From Nitrososphaerales archaeon TH5896 (GTDB taxonomy: Archaea > Thermoproteota > Nitrososphaeria > Nitrososphaerales > Nitrososphaeraceae): a stretch of DNA of 8,428 nt. The notes below the pieces were generated by a model. The model was not told where the DNA came from and made no database searches. It worked only from the letters and a program-made list of their open reading frames with translations. The position numbers and the translations under genes were made by a program. The stretch's first letter is position 1, and each line of letters begins with the position of its first letter. Positions 1-4,595 of the stretch are shown here, piece by piece. Where the stretch lies: contig JAATVP010000128.1 of the NCBI GenBank assembly GCA_014523625.1, positions 1-8,428 on the forward strand, given 5' to 3'.

Positions 1-1
1 A

Positions 2-228
2 GCAGCGGTAATGTCAAGCACATATTCTGATGATAGTGAATATTCCAACAGAATAGTGTATGAATGGTATGGTTATAAAATTAATGAATTATTCCCATAT
101 GATTTTAAGCCTTTCTACCGTAATAATGCTCATTCAAGAACCTCTTAACTCCTAATGCCAAAAACATCAAAGACAATCTGAATGAATCGAATGAGGTATC
201 TCAATCAGTAGGATCGGTCGGGGTCTAA
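2..228 (+). pseudogene. C-terminal remnant of an unrecognised protein, frame-disrupted
   Basis: From base 2 a frame runs to TAA at 146-148 and reads as ordinary hydrophilic, aromatic-rich protein (it includes the segment IVYEWYGYKINELFPYDF). At 127-146 the protein-like signal passes to another frame, which ends in NESNEVSQSVGSVGV and a double stop TAA TAA at 226-231. Frame 2 stops at 146 and the second frame opens only after two TAA codons at 121-126, so the switch must fall in 127-146. The simplest reading is one gene that enters from the left edge and carries a small indel. An in-frame ATG at 11 could also make a 45-residue ORF. No family is recognised. The minus strand of about 167-316 is open as well, so the second half is less sure than the first. 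Confidence 0.45.
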
Positions 229-358
229 TAAACTTAGAACATTCTGATAGTATCATGTTAAACCTTTCAGGGAATCTTGCACACTCATATGCTAGGCTTC
301 GATGAATCAAATTGTTGGGATCTTATGGTAGTTGGTCAATAGTACAAGATAAGTACAA

Positions 359-553
359 ATGAAGAGCTTGATTAGAATAGAAGTAACCAATCAAGCTAAT
401 AATCAATTAGCTATATTGGAAAGCGACCCACTATTACTTCTCTGCCAATGTATTTCTTCTGACTCTTGCATGTCGAATTGCAGTTTAAAAGTTTACGATG
501 TAGACCACGGGAACACTTGTGAAACTTGGTTTCTTGATTCTGCAGCCGCCTAG
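359..553 (+). CDS. Possible small cysteine-rich hypothetical protein, 64 residues
   Basis: An ATG ORF of 64 residues with five cysteines (CQCISSDSC, then two more) and no recognised domain. A weak TATA-like CTTATGG lies at 322-328, about 35 bases before the ATG, which would fit a short leader. The early coding sequence holds a 9-bp inverted repeat (AGCTTGATT 365-373 and AATCAAGCT 389-397). The cysteine spacing does not form a clear CxxC/CxxC zinc ribbon. It lies among gene remnants, so it may be a chance ORF. There is no signal peptide or membrane segment, although residues 20-30 are leucine-rich. Confidence 0.3.
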   Translation: MKSLIRIEVTNQANNQLAILESDPLLLLCQCISSDSCMSNCSLKVYDVDHGNTCETWFLDSAAA

Positions 554-1040
554 TTCAATGTCATCCATTGTTACCGTACCTGGATTACCACGTCGGTACA
601 GCAACTACCTTTTTCTCGGCCGCTAATGACCCACAGAGCCTAACAAAGTGACGCAGCAGTAGTTGTACCTCTTTGGTTGCATATTTGTTATAGCCATTTT
701 GACTGCATCGATCTTCGTTCCTGTTGGAAGTACCAGTACATCCCAATTTTCTATCCTGGATAATAGTAAAAATATTGTGTATGCCTAAGGTCAGCAGCAA
801 CCACAGCACTTATTACCTTATAGCCAGTTCCATTTGCTCTAATATTGGTTGATTCGTAATATTTGGTATATCTCGGAAGACTCAGGTAAAAATACAAAGT
901 ATTGCTGCCGGGTTGAATGGAATGATATTGTGGGTGCTGTACTCCAAACATAATGCGAACCAGCGATTACAGTCGAAGGGTGTGTGAACCATTTTTGACC
1001 TACAACTTGGGCTCACAAACCACTGGCCCCATGACGACAT
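554..1040. other. Degenerate region with open reading on both strands, not assignable
   Basis: This stretch holds no gene I can defend. On the minus strand 951-751 gives a 66-codon, tyrosine-rich peptide that stops at TAG, and 809-585 continues in another frame, as a frameshifted gene might. On the plus strand, about 672-797 reads as a hydrophobic, signal-peptide-like segment (FGCIFVIAILTASIF) and about 850-983 gives another protein-like stretch (KTQVKIQSIAAGLNGMILWV). The two strands compete and neither shows a clear TATA box and start. It probably contains decayed genes; the coding strand cannot be decided by eye. Confidence 0.4.
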
Positions 1041-1041
1041 C

Positions 1042-1056
1042 GGTTAATTGTTAACC
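1042..1056 (-). terminator. Inverted repeat at a gene end, possible terminator
   Basis: GGTTAA (1042-1047), spacer TTG, TTAACC (1051-1056): a perfect 6-bp inverted repeat that contains the stop codon of the minus-strand gene at 1051-1212. It could form a small hairpin at the end of that transcript. No poly-T tract follows on the minus strand, so a terminator role is a guess. Confidence 0.25.
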
Positions 1057-1212
1057 ACCTTCTATCCATCCTTCAGTATCTAAGAATTTGACTATAACTG
1101 TCACCGGTACATCTATTAGATCTTCGAATTTGTTCTGTTCATTATCTGGTATTTCTATGAAAAGTTTATTTTCTTTTTTAAGTACTCGCCCCATAAATTC
1201 AACTTCCTTCAT
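1051..1212 (-). CDS. Small hypothetical protein, beta-rich, 53 residues
   Basis: An acidic/basic mixed small protein whose core, MGRVLKKENKLFIEIPDN followed by LIDVPVTVIVKFL, reads as two or three beta strands. This is broadly like the size and texture of an AbrB/SpoVT-type swapped-hairpin or other small beta protein, but no family is recognised. The frame is also open upstream from a TTG at 1239. I prefer ATG 1212 because a good TATA box (CTATAAAA on plus, TTTTATAG on minus, 1255-1262) sits about 45 bases before ATG 1212 but only about 18 before the TTG, too close for archaeal initiation. The overlapping plus-strand ORF 1088-1270 is its shadow. Codon use and composition support a real gene. 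Confidence 0.6.
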   Translation of the reverse strand: MKEVEFMGRVLKKENKLFIEIPDNEQNKFEDLIDVPVTVIVKFLDTEGWIEGG

Positions 1213-1254
1213 GACGTCTATTATTACCTCTAAAACCAACTTCGTGCATTATGC

Positions 1255-1262
1255 CTATAAAA
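1255..1262 (-). promoter_or_regulatory. TATA box for the gene at 1051-1212
   Basis: TTTTATAG read on the minus strand. With initiation about 25 bases downstream it would give a leader of roughly 20 bases before ATG 1212. Confidence 0.45.
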
Positions 1263-1278
1263 TTATCTAAAGTCGTTG

Positions 1279-1576
1279 ATGCACTATCATATTTCTTTTA
1301 TGACGTGCGCATACCAAACTATTGGATGCCTGGATTCATTCACCTATGTTTCTCTCAGAAAGGATAATGAGGATCTGGCTGTAGGTTTCAACTCCATAAC
1401 CCCAATGCACTTCACTTCACTCTACAACAGTTGGTATGCAAGTAAAATTTAAGGAAACCTTAAATTTAGCAGCTCAAAAGTCCGCGACTACCGCAATAGG
1501 TGGTAATAATGAATGGTTGTTTTCAGTTTCTGGAGTAAGGAGATATTATAATAGTCATGAAAAAAATAAGTTGTAA
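1279..1576 (+). pseudogene. Two overlapping ORF pieces, possibly one frameshifted gene
   Basis: ORF one (ATG 1279 to TAA 1450-1452, 57 codons) includes the peptide LRKDNEDLAVGFNSITPMHF. ORF two (ATG 1436 to TAA 1574-1576, 46 codons) includes GGNNEWLFSVSGVRRYYNS. They overlap by 17 bases and differ by one frame, and a perfect 10-bp inverted repeat (1445-1467) sits on the overlap. They could be one protein of about 98 residues broken by a frameshift, or two translationally coupled small genes. A competing ORF from ATG 1251 (38 codons) reads equally well at the 5' end. No domain is recognised and no TATA box is clear for the plus strand, so this is a low-confidence call. Confidence 0.3.
1445..1467. 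repeat. Perfect 10-bp inverted repeat with 3-base loop
   Basis: Arm AAATTTAAGG (1445-1454), loop AAA, arm CCTTAAATTT (1458-1467). It lies across the stop codon of the first ORF piece (TAA 1450-1452) and just after the start of the second (ATG 1436). It could act as an RNA hairpin between overlapping genes or as a DNA palindrome bound by a dimer. Confidence 0.7.
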
Positions 1577-1644
1577 GCATTCAACAGTTGGTCATATGAC
1601 ACACGCATACTCCTTTACCTAAAATGGGCAGTATATTTGCAGTT

Positions 1645-2016
1645 TCAGTCTACGCATATTCCTGGAACAGCCACTTTCTTGAATAGATGAGGAGATGCTA
1701 CTGTACTGGGTGGGTACGCAGACATTTTGTTCTGTGGGTCCATAACAACACTAACTGCGCTCTTGAAATGTGCAGTGGATTCCCAAACTGCATAGTTTAC
1801 GAATGTACCGCTTCCACCGATTCCCCTATGTAGTTGAGTTGAAATGAAACCTGGTTGCTCCTTAAACTTCTCCGCCTCTGCTGCCCATCCCTTAATAAAC
1901 TAGTCTAACTCCTCGGAGCTTACACCGAATTTGTTTATCAATATGACTGGACCAACGTCTTCCTCCATTTGCGTAAAGATTCCGACTCGCTCATCCATCT
2001 CAACAAACTTAGCCAT
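1645..2016 (-). pseudogene. Antibiotic biosynthesis monooxygenase-like protein, interrupted by an amber codon
   Basis: Reading from ATG 2016 to TGA 1645-1647 gives 122 residues plus one internal TAG. The sequence resembles small dimeric alpha+beta monooxygenases of the antibiotic_biosynthesis_monooxygenase (ABM) superfamily: a first strand VILINKF, a helix around FIKGWAAEAEKFKEQPGF, then strands with QLHRGIGGSGTFVNYAVWES. The tail SPHLFKKVAVPGICVD is a typical end for the archaeal/bacterial members I remember. The single lesion is TAG at codon 39 (plus strand CTA 1900-1902), between LD and FIKGW; relatives often have Q or another polar residue there, so CAG to TAG is the simplest cause. Everything after it stays in frame with no further stops, so the inactivation looks recent or is a sequencing error. 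No in-frame start after the stop would rescue a useful domain. Confidence 0.8.
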
Positions 2017-2112
2017 TTCAAATAATAGCCAATCCTACTTATTTCAAGTTTTTAGGTCGTTAATACCAAAACCATAGAGTGAAACAGTGTTGGAGAACTA
2101 TAATGGAAGAAT

Positions 2113-2120
2113 CTTATATA
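2113..2120 (+). promoter_or_regulatory. TATA box of the 2164 CxxC gene
   Basis: CTTATATA with the upstream run GAAGAAT, 44 bases before the ATG. The block GAAGAATCTTATATAA (2106-2121) is repeated exactly at 7409-7424 in front of the paralogous gene at 7464. Confidence 0.7.
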
Positions 2121-2163
2121 ATCAAAGTCTGTAATATATCTTCGGAGTGCGATAGTGACAACA

Positions 2164-2319
2164 ATGAGTAGGAGATGGATTTGTATTTACTGTAACAGCA
2201 TAATGGATAACACAAACTTTACAGACTTCATAAAGCAAAGCGACAATGACAGGAATAGCAATCAGGAAGCTAAGGTAGAGTACCACGCTTGGCGTCCACT
2301 GTCGGCAGCGGCAGACTAG
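2164..2319 (+). CDS. Miniature CxxC protein, copy 1 (51 residues)
   Basis: A 51-residue protein with CIYC at residues 7-10, a conserved core CNSIMDNTNFTDFIKQSD, and His41 before a W-R motif. It has a diverged paralog at 7464-7622: by hand alignment 33 of 44 positions are identical, with a 2-residue deletion near the N terminus. Substitutions are mostly conservative (D/E, R/K), which supports selection on the protein. The copy at 7464 has Cys-His where this one has Tyr40-His41, so the ancestral form may have been a CxxC...CH metal site. A strong TATA box at 2113-2120 fixes the start. It converges on the minus-strand gene at 2329-2490 with a 9-base gap. Function is unknown; a small nucleic-acid- or protein-binding zinc finger is an inference. 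Confidence 0.7.
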   Translation: MSRRWICIYCNSIMDNTNFTDFIKQSDNDRNSNQEAKVEYHAWRPLSAAAD

Positions 2320-2328
2320 TTAGTACAA

Positions 2329-2490
2329 TTACTCCTCTGTCGAAAGATAATCAGAGAAAACTTGTGTGGCGTCCATATCTTCCTTATGGAAGGAATAGAA
2401 GTGATTCCATATTTCTTGCCTCAGAACAGTGGGAGAGATTGAGGTGTCTGCTATTTCCGCTCTGCATTTTTTACACGAATAAAAGGTCAT
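2329..2490 (-). CDS. Miniature zinc-finger protein, C2H2-like (53 residues)
   Basis: Starts at ATG 2490 and ends at TAA 2329-2331. The N terminus is MTFYSCKKCRAEIADTS, with Cys6 and Cys9 as a zinc-knuckle pair. His30 and His35 (NHFYSFHKED) come about 20 residues later, giving C-x2-C-x20-H-x4-H, a spacing that could hold one zinc ion. The C terminus is acidic (ATQVFSDYLSTEE). The plus-strand ORF through the same bases (2289-2495) is its shadow. The promoter has a TATA-like ATTTAAA at 2524-2530, giving a leader of about 10 bases, inside a cassette that is also found before the minus-strand gene at 2590-2781. It is likely a small regulator or adaptor; no target is visible. Confidence 0.65.
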   Translation of the reverse strand: MTFYSCKKCRAEIADTSISPTVLRQEIWNHFYSFHKEDMDATQVFSDYLSTEE

Positions 2491-2507
2491 TTTAATCTCT
2501 TCCCTTC

Positions 2508-2561
2508 AGCTCATGAGTCACAGATTTAAAGTCTTTGATTAATGCCAGAATTGTAGGGACA
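2508..2561 (-). repeat. Promoter cassette, copy A
   Basis: It contains AGCTCA (2508-2513), AGTCAC (2516-2521), the TATA element ATTTAAA (2524-2530) and a 23-bp block starting TTAATGCCAGAATTG (2539-2561). The same elements recur in the same order at 2794-2853 before another zinc-finger gene; the 23-bp block matches at 21 of 23 positions. Copy A lacks the strong inverted repeat of copy B and has a shorter TATA-to-block spacing (8 versus 14 bases). Confidence 0.7.
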
Positions 2562-2589
2562 GTCAAAAGCCATCGTGATAATTCCAGTT

Positions 2590-2781
2590 CTAACCTACAA
2601 CATGAGCATGACTTTCAAAGTGTTCATTACAGTAATAATTTGCACATTTTTGACACCTGGTTAAAGGTTCTTGTTCGCATCCAAAAATCGAACATAATCT
2701 TCCTTCTCTGGATCTCTTTATCCATTCGTTTCCGGTTTTTGAATCTGCATCATCTGCTTCTGTTGCTACGCCACCCAACAA
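2590..2781 (-). CDS. AN1-like miniature zinc-finger protein (63 residues)
   Basis: The N-terminal 28 residues are polar and probably disordered; then residues 30-60 read CSIFGCEQEPLTRCQKC, NYYCNEHF and ESHAH. The ligand pattern is Cys30, Cys35, Cys43, Cys46, Cys51, His54, His58, His60, resembling an AN1-type two-zinc fold with a widened first pair (C-x4-C instead of C-x2-C). The start is TTG at 2781: an in-frame stop lies just upstream and there is no later ATG. The ATTTAAA element at 2810-2816 would put transcription start within about 10 bases of the TTG. The plus-strand ORF 2535-2786 is a shadow. AN1 fingers are known in archaeal and eukaryotic stress/ubiquitin-linked proteins; the role here is unknown. 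Confidence 0.75.
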   Translation of the reverse strand: MLGGVATEADDADSKTGNEWIKRSREGRLCSIFGCEQEPLTRCQKCANYYCNEHFESHAHVVG

Positions 2782-2782
2782 T

Positions 2783-2800
2783 CTAGCTCAGCTAGCTCAG
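2783..2800. repeat. Exact 9-bp tandem repeat CTAGCTCAG x2
   Basis: CTAGCTCAG at 2783-2791 and again at 2792-2800, in the short 5' leader of the AN1-like gene at 2590-2781. It probably arose by slippage; it lies where the transcript starts. Confidence 0.7.
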
Positions 2801-2853
2801 AAGTCACGAATTTAAATCATTCGTGACAAGTTAATGCCAGAATTGCAGAGACA
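2794..2853 (-). promoter_or_regulatory. Promoter cassette, copy B, with operator-like inverted repeat
   Basis: Copy B of the cassette before the AN1-like gene. A perfect 9-bp inverted repeat GTCACGAAT (2803-2811) / ATTCGTGAC (2819-2827), spacer TTAAATC, encloses the TATA element ATTTAAA (2810-2816). A dimeric repressor bound here would block TBP/TFB. The 23-bp block at 2831-2853 matches 2539-2561 with two differences. Confidence 0.65.
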
Positions 2854-2897
2854 ACCTGCGATATTGTCAAAGCTACTGGTAGTAATATCACTGGTGG

Positions 2898-3308
2898 ATG
2901 TCTTCGTCCTCACCTTCGCCTATCCCCGAGGATCTGAAGCCGCATAAGCGTCGTACCAAGTTCATGATAGCACAAGAGAACAAGCAGATCCTTGATTACA
3001 TTTGTGCGGGGCAGGACCATGACCAGATAAGAAGACGGGTCGGGTTAAGCGAGCGCAACTATTGGAAACGGATTGCAGCTATCCGGAAGCGAGACTTAGA
3101 GCTCACGAAGGCGCAGCAGACACCGGAAGCACACGCCTTCCTATACCGTTATACTAAATGTGTCCTGGAGATGCGTGTAGGCCGACATCATATAACGTTG
3201 TTATTCCATCGTTATATTGGCCTATTGCTATTGCATCCACCAATGCTCTACTTGTTACATCAAAACCATATTCGAACTACTAATAGTATAGGAGCCTCTA
3301 TGAATTAA
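2898..3308 (+). CDS. HTH DNA-binding-type protein, truncated with an aberrant C terminus
   Basis: Residues 1-20 are a serine/proline-rich basic tail. Residues 25-87 read as a normal helical protein: QENKQILDYICAGQDHDQIR, RRVGLSERNYWKRIAAIRKRD, then a helix to FLYRYTK. The segment at residues 38-60 is a helix-turn-helix (a RhaT/Mor/sigma-like D-Q-I-R-R-R-V-G-L-S-x-R-x-Y turn), as in small thaumarchaeal DNA-binding proteins I recall. After Lys87 (about base 3158) the sequence turns into an unnatural His/Leu-rich tail, while other frames and the minus strand of 3154-3276 read as better protein. The normal C-terminal half is therefore probably lost through a junction near 3158. It starts divergently from the AN1-like gene and its operator; control of that site by this protein is possible but unproven. 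Confidence 0.6.
   Translation: MSSSSPSPIPEDLKPHKRRTKFMIAQENKQILDYICAGQDHDQIRRRVGLSERNYWKRIAAIRKRDLELTKAQQTPEAHAFLYRYTKCVLEMRVGRHHITLLFHRYIGLLLLHPPMLYLLHQNHIRTTNSIGASMN
3154..3276 (-). pseudogene. Possible gene remnant antisense to the HTH tail
   Basis: The minus frame from 3276 to TAG (3154-3156) gives 40 codons including ALVDAIAIGQYNDGITTLYD, which has the texture of a real protein, but it starts directly after tandem stop codons and has no ATG. The plus frame from ATG 3158 (ending TAA near 3282) is also plausible. One of these is probably what was fused to the HTH gene at the junction; I cannot choose between them. Confidence 0.25.
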
Positions 3309-3323
3309 GTTATAGTACTGCTG

Positions 3324-3500
3324 CTAAATGGTCGTGGTGGTGTGCCGCTCATGTTCGTTCTTATCTCTCTCATAACAGTCGTCACATAAGGTAAGAATCC
3401 ATCTAGTATCATCTCTTGATTCGCGCCATCCTAAGACCTTATCGCATGAGGCACAATGAAGTCTAATATATCTAGGTAGTGTAGTATTAGTAGTAGTCAT
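3324..3500 (-). CDS. Miniature zinc-ribbon protein (58 residues)
   Basis: ATG 3500 to TAG 3324-3326, 58 residues. After a threonine-rich start (MTTTNTTLPRY) come CASC at residues 16-19 and CDDC at 39-42, separated by a strand-rich linker (KVLGWRESRDDTRWILTL). This is a classic four-cysteine zinc-ribbon spacing. The C terminus is charged, then threonine-rich (ERHTTTTI). Low-complexity threonine runs at both ends are a curiosity. It lies 62 bases downstream of the membrane protein at 3563-3955 on the same strand and may be cotranscribed; a weak CTTAAGA (minus strand, about 3543-3549) could be its own TATA. Zinc ribbons of this size are often parts of transcription or translation complexes, but no partner is evident. 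Confidence 0.75.
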   Translation of the reverse strand: MTTTNTTLPRYIRLHCASCDKVLGWRESRDDTRWILTLCDDCYERDKNEHERHTTTTI

Positions 3501-3562
3501 TTCTTTCAGGTCCTGGCCTTGATTTCAGTTAGAACACTCATTTCTTAAGACCCAACTCATCA

Positions 3563-3955
3563 TTACTGGTTCGCACTATTCAGATAGATACAGTTTTGCA
3601 TTGCAATCATTGAAATGTTCTTTAGACTCTCCACAACAAATTGATCTAACGTGTTGAGGCCTGTCTCTCGATGTGCTCTTAGGTTTGCTTCATCATCATT
3701 GCTCACACATGTTTCATACTCTTCAGCGTTGATGGTTGCCGTACCATTGACAAAAGGGATTTCGGTCGTAGTTGTGCCGTTTTCAAAGTCTATAACTGTA
3801 GTCCCATTAGGGCCCGTAACTGGATACTTATCGCTATAGGTTGGGATTTCTACAGTAGACCCTAAGATATCTCTAGGCGTCCATACATCTATAACTAATA
3901 AGACCATGACGCCTATCTCTATTGACAGTAAACTGACAAGGTAAAGGTTATACAT
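3563..3955 (-). CDS. Membrane-anchored or secreted hypothetical protein with N-glycosylation sequons
   Basis: A 130-residue protein. Residues 3-24 (LYLVSLLSIEIGVMVLLVI) form a membrane segment or uncleaved signal anchor; the rest is hydrophilic and probably faces outside. N-x-S/T sequons occur at Asn50, Asn59, Asn70 and Asn113; the first three lie in a quasi-repeat (PNGT, ENGT, VNGT) spaced 9-11 residues apart and rich in threonine. There are two cysteines, Cys83 and Cys122. No family is recognised. The minus-strand TATA-like TATAACTTAA (3981-3990) is 26-35 bases before the ATG, predicting an almost leaderless message. A GGAGGT on the minus strand (3968-3973) lies 12 bases from the ATG but would probably be upstream of or at the transcript start. 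The plus ORF 3651-3839 is a shadow. Confidence 0.6.
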   Translation of the reverse strand: MYNLYLVSLLSIEIGVMVLLVIDVWTPRDILGSTVEIPTYSDKYPVTGPNGTTVIDFENGTTTTEIPFVNGTATINAEEYETCVSNDDEANLRAHRETGLNTLDQFVVESLKNISMIAMQNCIYLNSANQ

Positions 3956-3980
3956 TCTTAGACTAAGGACCTCCCATGGT

Positions 3981-3990
3981 TTAAGTTATA
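3981..3990 (-). promoter_or_regulatory. TATA-like element for the gene at 3563-3955
   Basis: TATAACTTAA on the minus strand, centred about 30 bases before ATG 3955. Confidence 0.4.
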
Positions 3991-4009
3991 CTGCTTCTGT
4001 TATCGATTT

Positions 4010-4205
4010 TTAGACTTTTGTTTTTGTCTTTTTTATCCTTGCGCTCGCGTTTTCTTTCAAGTCTTTCACACTTTTTCCCTCACGATAATAATCTTCCATG
4101 TTACTTTTAAGTGGGGCACCAACCTCGTCAAGATATGGCCTATAAGTTGGAAATGGATCATCTTCCAAAAATACAACTTTGCTGCTGACTAGTCATAGCC
4201 GGCAT
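4010..4205 (-). pseudogene. Frameshifted small charged protein
   Basis: On the minus strand a frame from about 4168 (TTG) to TAA 4010-4012 encodes 52 residues that read as genuine protein: LEDDPFPTYRPYLDEVGAPL, then NMEDYYREGKSVKDL and a lysine-rich end (ARIKKTKTKV). The frame has no ATG. An ATG at 4205 or 4196 in another frame reads MPAMTSQQQ and stops soon after. Joining them needs a small indel near 4170-4185, so this is best described as a short gene with a frameshift near its N terminus. No domain is recognised; the C terminus is a basic helix. It lies upstream of and parallel to the membrane protein gene at 3563-3955. Confidence 0.4.
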
Positions 4206-4225
4206 TATTGACCAACAAATCTTAT

Positions 4226-4423
4226 CTATTGGTAAACAATGCAGAAGCATATCACATCATCCAGTTGATTCATCCAGTCGATTGACTCCTTACATGGGGA
4301 AAAATTATATGAATTCACATGATACGAAAATGACTGATGAGATTCCCCCCTTAGAGTTTTATACGACGCAATTCTAGGTCCAATTAAATGTTTGTCATAG
4401 CAACAGTGGCTGAAACTGCAGAA
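4226..4423 (-). pseudogene. Possible gene fragment without a start codon
   Basis: A 65-codon open minus frame between TAA (4424-4426) and TAG (4226-4228). It reads like protein (YDKHLIGPRIASYKTLRGES and CKESIDWMNQLDDVICF) but has no ATG before the last 15 codons. The plus strand of 4186-4375 is also open (ending PPLEFYTTQF). The minus reading looks more natural to me. It may be the C-terminal piece of a lost gene. A near-perfect 13-bp tandem repeat (4258-4270 and 4271-4283, one mismatch) lies inside it. Confidence 0.25.
4258..4283. repeat. 13-bp tandem repeat, one mismatch
   Basis: CATCCAGTTGATT (4258-4270) followed directly by CATCCAGTCGATT (4271-4283). It is likely a slippage product; no function is evident. 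Confidence 0.65.
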
Positions 4424-4460
4424 TTACAATGACGACGAAGGGGAAGCAGGTGAAACAGTA

Positions 4461-4595
4461 GTGAAGACAAAATTAATTTCAGCAATATCTACAATTGCAG
4501 CAGTGGGCACATTCCTAGTCCTAAGCACATGCACATACTCATTACCTGCCTCTATGAAGTTCTATGAGGAATATGGTGATCAAAGAGTGGCTTAA
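4461..4595 (+). pseudogene. Signal-peptide-like short frame overlapping the start of the HTH/coiled-coil gene
   Basis: From GTG 4461 a frame encodes VKTKLISAISTIAAVGTFLV and continues through SLPASMKFYEEYGDQRVA to TAA 4593-4595, overlapping the downstream gene by 32 bases. The first part looks like a signal peptide or membrane segment. The second part, from ATG 4554, looks like the missing N terminus of the HTH protein (see 4564-6207). The frame may therefore be a composite: a truncated secreted-protein start abutting the displaced true start of the next gene. No clear TATA box lies at the right distance; TTTTATAC at 4357-4364 is about 95 bases away. Confidence 0.3.

Noticed and set aside
1088..1270. 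Plus-strand ORF of 60 codons
   Set aside because: Serine-rich mirror of the minus-strand gene at 1051-1212.
1900..1902. TAG as a pyrrolysine codon
   Set aside because: No PYLIS-like or tRNA-Pyl evidence here, the protein is not a methylamine methyltransferase, and CAG to TAG is simpler.
2289..2495. Plus-strand ORF of 68 codons
   Set aside because: TTG start, overlaps the end of the 2164 gene, unnatural composition; the minus strand holds a CxxC protein with a placed promoter.
2535..2786. Plus-strand ORF of 83 codons
   Set aside because: Shadow of the AN1-like zinc-finger gene on the minus strand; low-complexity Leu/His end.
2834..2946. Plus ORF from ATG in the 23-bp cassette block, 37 codons
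   Set aside because: The same start in the other cassette copy stops after four codons, so the block is not coding; the ORF overlaps the HTH gene out of frame.
3651..3839. Plus-strand ORF of 62 codons
   Set aside because: Antisense to the sequon-containing membrane protein, with Val/Ser-rich shadow composition.
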